Below are positions 1 to 5,691 of a stretch of DNA of 11,384 nucleotides, one piece after another. Made by a program: the position numbers and the translations under genes. The notes under the pieces are model-generated. The model worked only from the letters and a program-made list of their open reading frames with translations, ran no database searches and was not told where the DNA came from. How positions within the stretch are numbered: the stretch's first letter is position 1; each line of letters opens with the position of its first letter. Source of the DNA: an uncultured Eubacteriales bacterium (GTDB lineage Bacteria; Bacillota; Clostridia; Oscillospirales; CAG-272); NCBI GenBank assembly GCA_934503195.1, contig CAKSVM010000094.1, forward strand, positions 1-11,384. The letters are read 5' to 3'.

Positions 1-73
1 TCTCTATCTGTAGACGCTGCTTTCGAAGCATCCTTACATCAAGTTCATCAACTTCCGCGACGCGATCTTCAAT

Positions 74-823
74 ATGTTCCCCGACTGGTTCGACAAGTTC
101 ATCGATATGTACAAGAAGGAGATCGGACTCCCCTGCACCGGAAACATCCGCTTTGATATCCTCACCGAGGAGACGGTCAAGAAGATGAAGGAAGCCGGCT
201 TCTACACGATCGACATGGGACTCGAATCGGGCGATCAGGAGATGCGATTCAAGTATCTCCGCCGCTATCAGACCGACGAGATGATCATAAACTGCTCGAA
301 GTGGTTCAACAAGTACGGAATCGCGCAGCTCACCTACAACATCATCGGTCTGCCCTACGAGGACATTCACCGCGCGCTCAAGACGATCAAACTCAACGCG
401 CGCATCAAGAGCGACCGCACGATTCCGAACATCTTCTATCCCTACGAGGGCACGCCGCTCTATGAGATCTCGAAGGAAGCGGGCTTCATCCCCGATGGCG
501 ACTTCACGCAGAGACGCGTTCCGCTCGTCCAGCCGCAGTTCCCCGAGGAGCAGGTGCTCTTCATCGAGGCCTACTTCATGCACTTCGTGAAGCGTTACAA
601 GTGGGCGTACGCGATGCCGCCGAAGCTCGGAAAGATCTACGAAAAGTGGCTCGATCACCGCGTCACCGGCAAGCAGGTTCCGTACAAGCTCCTCGTTTGG
701 TGGCACGACCGCTACGCGAACGCGAGAAATCATCTCAAGGATTTCCTTGTCAACCGTATGCCGAAGCTCTATGTCAAGCTCCGCATGATAAAGCATCACA
801 AACGCGCTCAGAAGAACGCTTAA
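74..823 (+). CDS. Radical SAM protein, probably B12-binding type, C-terminal part only
   Basis: This is the C-terminal part of a radical SAM enzyme of the cobalamin-binding (BchE/HpnR-like) kind. Visible hallmarks are GNIRFDIL and TIDMGLESGDQ (the beta-strands after the cluster loop), YNIIGLPYE and the late barrel strand IFYPYEGTPLYE. The catalytic CxxxCxxC loop and any B12 domain would lie upstream, outside the window. The frame stays open, with convincing family-like residues (HPYIKFINFRDAIFN), back to base 14, but a TAG at 11-13 closes it. The ATG at 74 has no ribosome binding site and falls inside the domain, so it is unlikely to be the true start; coordinates are given from that first ATG. 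The stop at 11-13 is either a real truncation or an artefact of the sequence edge. A ferredoxin gene follows after 15 bases, its binding site starting at the TAA stop, so the ferredoxin may supply electrons to this enzyme (inference). Substrate unknown. Confidence 0.8.
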   Translation: MFPDWFDKFIDMYKKEIGLPCTGNIRFDILTEETVKKMKEAGFYTIDMGLESGDQEMRFKYLRRYQTDEMIINCSKWFNKYGIAQLTYNIIGLPYEDIHRALKTIKLNARIKSDRTIPNIFYPYEGTPLYEISKEAGFIPDGDFTQRRVPLVQPQFPEEQVLFIEAYFMHFVKRYKWAYAMPPKLGKIYEKWLDHRVTGKQVPYKLLVWWHDRYANARNHLKDFLVNRMPKLYVKLRMIKHHKRAQKNA

Positions 824-838
824 AGGAGGAAAATCAGC

Positions 839-1018
839 ATGAAACATTATATCGACCGCTCAATCTGCATCTCCTGCGGAACCTGCGACGTGGAATGCCC
901 CTTCCACGCGATAATCATAAGCCCCGAGGGAAAGTTCTCGATCGACGACACGAAATGTAAGGACTGCAATATCTGCGTCAACGTCTGCCCGGTCGACGCG
1001 GCTAAGAAGAGGGACTGA
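839..1018 (+). CDS. Small 2[4Fe-4S] ferredoxin, 59 residues
   Basis: A bacterial-type ferredoxin that carries two [4Fe-4S] clusters and acts as a soluble low-potential electron carrier. Two cluster motifs are intact: C10-x2-C13-x2-C16-x3-C20-P and C40-x2-C43-x2-C46-x3-C50-P, with family residues around them (ICISCGTCDVECP, CKDCNICVNVCPVDA). Length is normal for the family. The start is fixed by a strong AAAGGAGG at 822-829, which overlaps the stop of the radical SAM gene, 9 bases before the ATG. The stop TGA shares its last base with the ATG of the next gene (TGATG), so the three genes are probably co-transcribed and the last two translationally coupled. A role as electron donor to the radical SAM enzyme is suggested by position only. 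Confidence 0.93.
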   Translation: MKHYIDRSICISCGTCDVECPFHAIIISPEGKFSIDDTKCKDCNICVNVCPVDAAKKRD

Positions 1019-1452
1019 TGAGCTGTAACTGCCATTTCGCGATTCTGCCGGACAAGACGCCGGGAACTCTGACAAGACTGTTTGAAAAGGTATGCAATCA
1101 CCATCCCGGCGACCCGGAGGTGCTGGCGGTTGGCTGGGGATTTTCGAATCTGCTCGGATACGCTTCGGTCGGGAATGAGTTCTCGACGCCGGACGGAAGG
1201 CTCTTAGATTGTCTCGACATTTTCGGGATCACCGCGGTTCCGCCCGGGTCGGTGAAGGCTCTCCGAACTGTCGCGCGCTCTCTGCTTGAAAATGATTTCA
1301 GCTTCCCGGAGGATTTCGCGAGTCGGTTCGGCGATTACGACCCCGATGATGACGACGGCGACGGCACACTCGGGGAACAGGTGGCGCGTTTCATCGCGAT
1401 GTGCGACGAGGCGATTCTGAATAACCGGTGGCTCATCTGCTACGGAATATAG
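1018..1452 (+). CDS. Unknown 144-residue protein with an acidic DxDxDxDG-like loop
   Basis: I do not recognise this protein. It is soluble by appearance, with no signal peptide or membrane segment. Visible features are an N-terminal CNCH (residues 3-6), six cysteines in all (3, 5, 26, 65, 129, 141), and a very acidic stretch at residues 106-116 (DYDPDDDDGDG) that resembles a calcium-binding loop of the EF-hand or thrombospondin type, though it could simply be a flexible acidic linker. A helix-like segment (EQVARFIAMCDEAIL) and an aromatic C-terminus follow. The start overlaps the ferredoxin stop by one base, with a weak purine-rich AGAGGGA just upstream, so translation probably depends on coupling. 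It is the last gene of the radical SAM-ferredoxin operon; no clear terminator is visible between it and the promoter at 1511. Confidence 0.7.
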   Translation: MSCNCHFAILPDKTPGTLTRLFEKVCNHHPGDPEVLAVGWGFSNLLGYASVGNEFSTPDGRLLDCLDIFGITAVPPGSVKALRTVARSLLENDFSFPEDFASRFGDYDPDDDDGDGTLGEQVARFIAMCDEAILNNRWLICYGI

Positions 1453-1510
1453 CGTAATTCACAAAAACGCGTAGCACGGCTTGTGTATAATCATGAATTT
1501 CAAAAAAACA

Positions 1511-1539
1511 TTGACTTTTGTACAAATATATGGTATTAT
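1511..1539 (+). promoter_or_regulatory. Sigma-A promoter with extended -10 and a palindrome in the spacer
   Basis: TTGACT at 1511-1516, a 17-base spacer, then TATTAT at 1534-1539 preceded by TG one base upstream (extended -10). The spacer begins with a perfect 10-base palindrome, TTTGTACAAA (1517-1526), a possible operator. Placed 32 bases before the ATG at 1571, it drives the small membrane protein gene. The promoter also argues against the longer in-frame starts upstream of 1571. Confidence 0.75.
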
Positions 1540-1570
1540 ATTTATTAAAGAACAATGTGAGGTGAAATTC

Positions 1571-2128
1571 ATGAAGAAAAAACGGGTCGCGATGATAATC
1601 ATATTTGTCGTTCTGCTTCTGCTGGTGATCGGCGGCGCGGTGTTCGTGTGGGTTTACCGCTGGGAGAATGTCGGAAAGCGGCCGTTCAGAAGCGTCATAA
1701 CCGAGAAAAATGTCGAGCGGATAACGGTCTGCGAGGACGTCTATATGAAGGACGCCGAGGAAATCGAGCTGAAGCCCGGAAGTCAGGCGTTCATGCTTGC
1801 CTGCCTATTTGCCGACGATCTGACGGTCTATCTTCCGCCAAAGCTCCTCTTCAATCTTCCGCGCGAGATCATTTACGGCGAAAACTCGTTCTGGGAGATC
1901 GCCTACTATATGAAGGACGGCAGCGTTCACAGGATCCGTCAGGACATTTCCGAGAATACTGCGCCGGTAAAGACCGAGTATTTTGTTTTCATAGACGGCG
2001 AACGCCACTACATAAGCAAGGATCAGGAGGCTTCGTACTACCTCGAAATCGACGGGAGACGTTACAAGGTCGCTGACGGAAGCATTGTCAGCGAGTTTGG
2101 GGACGTTGTGAAGCATGGAATAAAATAA
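1571..2128 (+). CDS. Small membrane-anchored protein of unknown function, 185 residues
   Basis: An N-terminal anchor (MKKKR, then a hydrophobic stretch at about residues 7-29) is followed by a soluble domain of about 155 residues, most likely outside the membrane. I do not recognise the family. The domain has two IDGxR segments (residues 141-145 and 160-164), the second in a C-terminal block IDGRRYKVADG; this suggests a beta-rich fold with repeated strands. The start at 1571 is chosen because GAGGTG (1559-1564) sits 6 bases upstream and the promoter at 1511-1539 would be inside any longer version. The gene is a single transcription unit, with its own promoter before it and a strong terminator 7 bases after the stop. 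A broken gene on the opposite strand (2994-3290) shares the C-terminal pattern, so the two may be paralogues. Confidence 0.8.
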   Translation: MKKKRVAMIIIFVVLLLLVIGGAVFVWVYRWENVGKRPFRSVITEKNVERITVCEDVYMKDAEEIELKPGSQAFMLACLFADDLTVYLPPKLLFNLPREIIYGENSFWEIAYYMKDGSVHRIRQDISENTAPVKTEYFVFIDGERHYISKDQEASYYLEIDGRRYKVADGSIVSEFGDVVKHGIK

Positions 2129-2135
2129 CAAGTAA

Positions 2136-2169
2136 AGCCGCCGTTTGAAATGAGCGGCGGCTGATTTTT
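2136..2169 (+). terminator. Rho-independent terminator
   Basis: A perfect 8-bp stem, AGCCGCCG (2136-2143) with CGGCGGCT (2155-2162), and an 11-base loop are followed by GATTTTT. It ends the transcript of the membrane protein gene. The next gene's ribosome binding site starts directly after it, so that gene depends on read-through or on a promoter not visible here. Confidence 0.88.
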
Positions 2170-2186
2170 CAGAAAGGAAGCAATAA

Positions 2187-2918
2187 ATGGCGACATGGGT
2201 GACGCATCTGATGATCGCCGACGGCGTGCTTGAAGTTCTGCCAAGGCTCGACCGCCGGGGATTCTGCGTCGGGAACATCGCGCCCGACTGCAATATCGAA
2301 AACGAAGACTGGACGTCCTTTATTCCGCCGCGCGAGGTGACGCATTTCATGCGCGGAAAGCACAAGTCGTTTGACGACTGCGAGGATTTTTACCGGAAGA
2401 TTGTGGCTCCGCGAACTTCCGCCGGAAGCGAGGAATTTTCGTTTCTCCTCGGATACTATTCGCATCTTCTGACCGACGCGGCGTTCGCGGCGATGATCCG
2501 CGACGGTGAGCGGGTCAAATCGGCGTGGCGGCGGGTGATGGCCGACGAGCGTCTGCGTCAGATAGCCGAGGGAATGCCGGAAAAATTCGATTCGATAAAG
2601 AAGCTTATTCCGCGCGAGCGGCTTTTTCACGGCGTTTCGCGGATCGAGGCCGAATATCTGCGGAAAAATCCGGGGTCGGGGTATCTGACCGAGATTCTGC
2701 CGCTTGAGGAATTTCCGGATTATCTTGATTTTCTCCCTCACGGCTGCATCGCGCGGAAGGCGAAGCTGATGCGTGAGCTTCCAGACGATTCGGAGCTTGA
2801 ATCTGAGTTTATCGCGCTGTCGCGGGAGGAGTTTGACAGGTTTGTCAGTGAGACGACCGAGCTTGTCGCCGGGAAGGTCGGAGCGGCGTTGGGGAGTTTG
2901 GAGAGGGAATGTGTCTGA
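2187..2918 (+). CDS. Zinc-dependent phospholipase C-like protein
   Basis: The protein matches the zinc-dependent phospholipase C/S1-P1 nuclease-like family common in Clostridia, usually annotated as a hydrolase. Visible family marks are the N-terminal ATWVTHLMIAD with H7, GNIAPDCN with D34, THF with H53, and the helix YYSHLLTDAAF with H93 and D97. These are the expected zinc-binding histidines and aspartates; the C-terminal half is more variable. There is no signal peptide, so the protein is probably cytoplasmic, unlike secreted toxins of the family. Real substrate unknown: phospholipid hydrolysis is the family name, not shown. The start has GGAAG at 2176-2180, 6 bases upstream. It lies between two terminators (2136-2169 and 2946-2995), so it forms its own unit. 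Confidence 0.8.
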   Translation: MATWVTHLMIADGVLEVLPRLDRRGFCVGNIAPDCNIENEDWTSFIPPREVTHFMRGKHKSFDDCEDFYRKIVAPRTSAGSEEFSFLLGYYSHLLTDAAFAAMIRDGERVKSAWRRVMADERLRQIAEGMPEKFDSIKKLIPRERLFHGVSRIEAEYLRKNPGSGYLTEILPLEEFPDYLDFLPHGCIARKAKLMRELPDDSELESEFIALSREEFDRFVSETTELVAGKVGAALGSLERECV

Positions 2919-2945
2919 ATCTGCGGTTCGTGTCGTGAATCGTCA

Positions 2946-2995
2946 GAAAAAAATATACCGCGCCGGCCTGAGTGAATCGGGTCGGCGCGATTTTT
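2946..2995. terminator. Bidirectional rho-independent terminator
   Basis: A 10-bp stem with one G-T pair: CGCGCCGGCC (2959-2968) with GGTCGGCGCG (2980-2989), 11-base loop. An A-run lies on the left (2947-2953) and TTTTT on the right (2991-2995), so it can stop transcription both from the phospholipase-like gene on + and from the decayed gene on -, whose stop codon overlaps its edge. Confidence 0.88.
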
Positions 2996-3290
2996 ATTCG
3001 GTATGCCGCGAGGTGAGATCGTAATCGAACTTTTCGAACATATGGATGAGTCCCCAGTCATAGCAGTTGTAGCGTGTTCCATCGATTATCACGTAGGCGA
3101 GGTATGAGTGCGCGTAGTTATCACCTGTTCTGCCGTCGCATTCAATCCGGAAAGTGTATTCGCGTTTGTTTGTCTTGATCGTGTAGATTGGATATGCGCG
3201 GCTGGCGAAGATTCTGCGCCTCAGTACGGGAAGTCAGACACGGAGATAGCGGAGTTGAAATATAAAATCTGAAGTTTCACGTTGTGTCAT
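2994..3290 (-). pseudogene. Decayed gene, remnant of a protein related to the one at 1571-2128
   Basis: On the minus strand a convincing protein-like frame runs from 3233 down to a TAA at 2994-2996 (79 codons). It contains PIYTIKTNKREYTFRIE and YVIIDGTRYNCYDWG, and has no ATG, GTG or TTG start before an internal ATG near its end. Upstream in the same frame an ATG at 3288-3290 gives 18 codons and then a TGA at 3234-3236. Alternatively a GTG at 3278-3280 in another frame reads into NSAISVSDFPY and would need a frameshift near 3221. Either way the gene is broken. The C-terminal pattern KxEYxxxI..DG....Y..IDGxRY...D...I..F is shared with the membrane protein at 1571-2128 (for example IDGTRYNCYD against IDGRRYKVAD), so it is probably a lost paralogue. 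A promoter just upstream and a terminator just downstream are still intact. Being a remnant is well supported; the family link is an inference by eye. Confidence 0.6.
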
Positions 3291-3313
3291 TTCATACGGT
3301 TCGCAATTTCCAT

Positions 3314-3342
3314 ATCCTACCGTACAAATAGTTATTTGTCAA
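3314..3342 (-). promoter_or_regulatory. Sigma-A promoter in front of the decayed gene
   Basis: On the minus strand, consensus TTGACA (3337-3342), a 17-base spacer and TAGGAT (3314-3319, 4 of 6 matches). It points at the remnant at 2994-3290, about 24 bases before its ATG candidate. The -35 box partly overlaps the perfect palindrome at 3324-3339. Confidence 0.6.
3324..3339. promoter_or_regulatory. Operator-like perfect palindrome inside the promoter spacer
   Basis: ACAAATA (3324-3330) and TATTTGT (3333-3339) form a perfect 7-bp inverted repeat with a 2-base centre, lying between the -35 and -10 boxes and overlapping the -35. The placement is typical of a repressor site. The cognate regulator is not in the window. 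Confidence 0.5.
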
Positions 3343-3404
3343 GAAACACAAGAAAAAATGGCAGGTTTACCAGTTTATGAGCTTGATTTTCAGCTAAAAC
3401 GCAC

Positions 3405-3432
3405 AAAACCCCTCCCGCCGGAGCGGGAGGGG
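3405..3432 (-). terminator. Rho-independent terminator of groES-groEL
   Basis: A perfect 10-bp GC stem, CCCCTCCCGC (3409-3418) with GCGGGAGGGG (3423-3432), and a 4-base loop. Read on the minus strand it is followed by TTTT and a second TTTT six bases later. It lies 30 bases beyond the groEL stop. Confidence 0.93.
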
Positions 3433-3462
3433 AGATATTCACTTTCGGGTTGAGCGGTTAAA

Positions 3463-5097
3463 TCAATACATACCGCCCATGCCGCCGCCCATACCGCCAG
3501 CGGGAGCCGCGGGTTCGGGTTCCTTGATGTCGGCGACAACTGCCTCGGTGGTGAGGACGGTAGCCGCGACGCTTGCGGCGTTCTGGAGTGCCGAACGGGT
3601 GACCTTGGTCGGGTCGACGATTCCGGCTTCCATCATGTCGACGTACTTCTCGTTGTAAGCGTCGAAGCCGTAGCCGGTCTTGCCCGAGTTCATGATCTTG
3701 TCGACGATGATCGAGCCCTCGAAGCCTGCGTTCTCGGCGATCTGGCGTACAGGAGCCTCAAGAGCCTTGAGTACGATCTTGACTCCGGTCTTCTCGTCGC
3801 CCTCAACGGTGTCGAGAAGGGTCTTGACGTCAGCGATGACGTTCAGGTAAGCCGTTCCGCCGCCCGCTACGATGCCTTCCTCAACAGCCGCCTTGGTAGC
3901 GTTGAGAGCGTCCTCGATGCGGAGCTTCTTTTCCTTCATTTCGGTCTCGGTAGCCGCGCCAACCTTGATGACAGCGACGCCGCCGGCGAGCTTTGCGAGT
4001 CTCTCCTGGAGCTTCTCGCGGTCGAAATCGGAAGTGGTGGTCTCGATAGCGGTTCTGATCTGGTTTACACGAGCCTTGATCTCAGCGGGATCGCCTGCGC
4101 CGCCGACGATGATCGTGTTCTCCTTGTTGACCTTGACCTGACGAGCGCGTCCGAGCTGCGCGATCTGGGTGTCCTTGAGTTCGAGTCCGAGTTCATCGGA
4201 GATGACCTCGCCGCCGGTGAGGATAGCGATATCCTGGAGCATTTCCTTACGTCTGTCGCCGAAGCCCGGAGCCTTGACAGCGACGCAGGTGAAGGTGCCG
4301 CGGAGCTTATTGAGAACGAGAGTCGTGAGAGCCTCGCCCTCGACGTCCTCAGCGATGATGAGGAGCTTCTTTCCGGCCTGAACGATCTGTTCGAGGAGCG
4401 GAAGGATTTCCTGAATGTTCGAGATCTTCTTCTCGGTGATGAGGACGAGAGCGTCGTCGATGACGGCCTCCATCTTGTCGGTATCGGTAGCCATGTAGGG
4501 CGAGAGATAGCCGCGGTCGAACTGCATTCCTTCGACAACCTCGCAGTAGGTCTCAGCCGACTTGGACTCCTCAACGGTGATTACGCCGTCAGAGGTGACC
4601 TTCTCCATAGCGTCGGCGATCAGGTTGCCGATGACCTCGTCGCTTGCCGAGATAGTGCCGACGCGCGCGATGTCAGCCGAGCCGTTGACCTTCTTGGAGT
4701 TCGCGACGAGCGCGGAGACTGCCTTGTCGACTGCCTTCTGGATGCCCTTGCGGATGACGATCGGGTTAGCACCTGCCGAGACGTTCTTCATGCCCTCGGT
4801 GATGAATGCCTGAGCGAGAAGGGTAGCGGTGGTAGTGCCGTCGCCTGCGGCGTCGTTGGTCTTGGAAGCGACTTCCTTGACGAGCTGAGCACCCATGTTC
4901 TCAGCGGCGTCCTCAAGCTCGATTTCCTTCGCGATGGTAACGCCATCGTTGGTGATGAGGGGCGCGCCGTACTTCTTGTCGAGGACGACGTTTCTGCCCT
5001 TCGGTCCGAGGGTGATCTTGACGGTATTTGCGAGCTTGTCAACTCCTGCGAGCAGCGAGTTGCGAGCCTCAATTCCATAGGTAATGTTCTTTGCCAT
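3463..5097 (-). CDS. groL: Chaperonin GroEL (Hsp60), 544 residues
   Basis: The 60-kDa chaperonin subunit forms the double ring that folds cytoplasmic proteins with ATP and the GroES lid. The protein is full length and canonical: the N-terminal KITLGPKGRNVVLD, the ATP-binding DGTTT at residues 86-90 with catalytic-region D86, the apical domain with KAPGFGDRRKEML, the family signature AAVEEGIVAGGGTAYLN, and the Gly-Met-rich flexible tail GGMGGGMGGMY. Start at the ATG 5095-5097 with AGGAG 13-9 bases upstream. It lies 31 bases after groES in one operon, controlled by the CIRCE operator and promoter at 5465-5532 and ended by the hairpin at 3405-3432. Nothing unusual in the sequence; it is the anchor for identifying the organism as a Firmicute-like bacterium. 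Confidence 0.99.
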   Translation of the reverse strand: MAKNITYGIEARNSLLAGVDKLANTVKITLGPKGRNVVLDKKYGAPLITNDGVTIAKEIELEDAAENMGAQLVKEVASKTNDAAGDGTTTATLLAQAFITEGMKNVSAGANPIVIRKGIQKAVDKAVSALVANSKKVNGSADIARVGTISASDEVIGNLIADAMEKVTSDGVITVEESKSAETYCEVVEGMQFDRGYLSPYMATDTDKMEAVIDDALVLITEKKISNIQEILPLLEQIVQAGKKLLIIAEDVEGEALTTLVLNKLRGTFTCVAVKAPGFGDRRKEMLQDIAILTGGEVISDELGLELKDTQIAQLGRARQVKVNKENTIIVGGAGDPAEIKARVNQIRTAIETTTSDFDREKLQERLAKLAGGVAVIKVGAATETEMKEKKLRIEDALNATKAAVEEGIVAGGGTAYLNVIADVKTLLDTVEGDEKTGVKIVLKALEAPVRQIAENAGFEGSIIVDKIMNSGKTGYGFDAYNEKYVDMMEAGIVDPTKVTRSALQNAASVAATVLTTEAVVADIKEPEPAAPAGGMGGGMGGMY

Positions 5098-5128
5098 ATT
5101 ACTTATCTCCTTTTATATAAGCCGTATC

Positions 5129-5413
5129 TTATTCAACAACGGCGAGAATGTCGCTCTGACGGACGATGATGTATTCCTGACCGTCGCACTTGACTTCGGT
5201 TCCGGAGTACTTCGAGGTGATGACCTTCTGGCCGACCTCGACGGTCATCTTGACTTCCTTACCGTCGACGAGCCCGCCGGGGCCGACGGCGACGACCTCA
5301 GCTACCTGAGGCTTTTCCTTAGCGGTTCCCGCGAGGATGATGCCGCTCTTGGTGGTCTCCTCGGCTTCGGTCATTTTTACGACTACACGGTCGCAAAGGG
5401 GTTTGATTGTCAT
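5129..5413 (-). CDS. groS: Co-chaperonin GroES (Hsp10), 94 residues
   Basis: GroES forms the seven-part lid of the GroEL chamber. Length is normal. Family marks are the N-terminal IKPLCDRVVVK, the mobile loop TTKSGIILAGTAKEKP (which docks on GroEL), and the C-terminal CDGQEYIIVRQSDILAVVE. Start at ATG 5411-5413 with GGGAGGA at 5421-5427. First gene of the groES-groEL operon; the untranslated leader of about 85 bases contains the CIRCE operator. Confidence 0.99.
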   Translation of the reverse strand: MTIKPLCDRVVVKMTEAEETTKSGIILAGTAKEKPQVAEVVAVGPGGLVDGKEVKMTVEVGQKVITSKYSGTEVKCDGQEYIIVRQSDILAVVE

Positions 5414-5464
5414 TTTATATTCCTCCCTGAGATATGAGATTCATTTTTCTGCGTTTGATTTCGG

Positions 5465-5491
5465 CTGGCACTCTTTCTGGTGGAGTGCTAA
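5465..5491 (-). promoter_or_regulatory. CIRCE operator (HrcA site) of groES-groEL
   Basis: On the minus strand, TTAGCACTC (5483-5491, perfect match to the consensus arm), a 9-base spacer, then GAGTGCCAG (5465-5473, 7 of 9 to GAGTGCTAA). Spacing and position at the transcription start are exactly those of HrcA-repressed heat-shock operons. HrcA itself is not in the window. The downstream arm is degenerate at its two outer bases. Confidence 0.93.
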
Positions 5492-5503
5492 CTTACATTT
5501 AAT

Positions 5504-5532
5504 ATTGTACATCGTTCTTCCGAAAAAATCAA
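5504..5532 (-). promoter_or_regulatory. groES-groEL promoter
   Basis: On the minus strand, TTGATT (5527-5532), a 17-base spacer and TACAAT (5504-5509). Predicted start of transcription is near 5497, just in front of CIRCE, so HrcA bound there would block initiation. Confidence 0.85.
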
Positions 5533-5543
5533 GGGTTTTTCGG
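5520..5543. repeat. 8-bp inverted repeat overlapping the groES -35 box
   Basis: CCGAAAAA (5520-5527) and TTTTTCGG (5536-5543) form a perfect inverted repeat with an 8-base centre containing the -35 box. It could be a second operator in the divergent groES/transporter region. There is no T-run on either side, so it is not a terminator. Function unproven. Confidence 0.4.
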
Positions 5544-5547
5544 ATAG

Positions 5548-5575
5548 TTTACATATTATTAACAAAATATATACC
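5548..5575 (+). promoter_or_regulatory. Possible promoter of the sodium:alanine symporter
   Basis: TTTACA (5548-5553), a 16-base spacer, then TATACC (5570-5575, 4 of 6). It lies in the AT-rich divergent region and is the best candidate for the transporter gene, but the match is only moderate. Confidence 0.35.
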
Positions 5576-5691
5576 GAAATGAAATATTCGCCATATGAGG
5601 GGATTCATGCGGGGTGGGAGGAGTGCTAAAAATCGCGGCTTTTTCATTGATCGCGCGGATATCGCATATATTTTCCGGGGGAGGTGTGCTT

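Noticed and set aside
1486..1491. TATAAT before the membrane protein gene
   Set aside because: No -35 box at proper spacing (the nearest TTCACA is 22 bases away). The promoter at 1511-1539 is much better.
3234..3236. TGA in the remnant as a selenocysteine codon
   Set aside because: No selenoprotein family is recognisable, no clear SECIS-like hairpin follows directly, and the frame lacks a ribosome binding site; decay is simpler.
3358..3453. 31-codon + strand frame between the remnant and groEL
   Set aside because: No ribosome binding site, and it runs through the groEL terminator hairpin, whose stem dictates its sequence.
4065..4574. Ser/Arg-rich frame inside groEL on the same strand
   Set aside because: Out-of-frame reading of the groEL gene, with strongly biased composition typical of a shadow.
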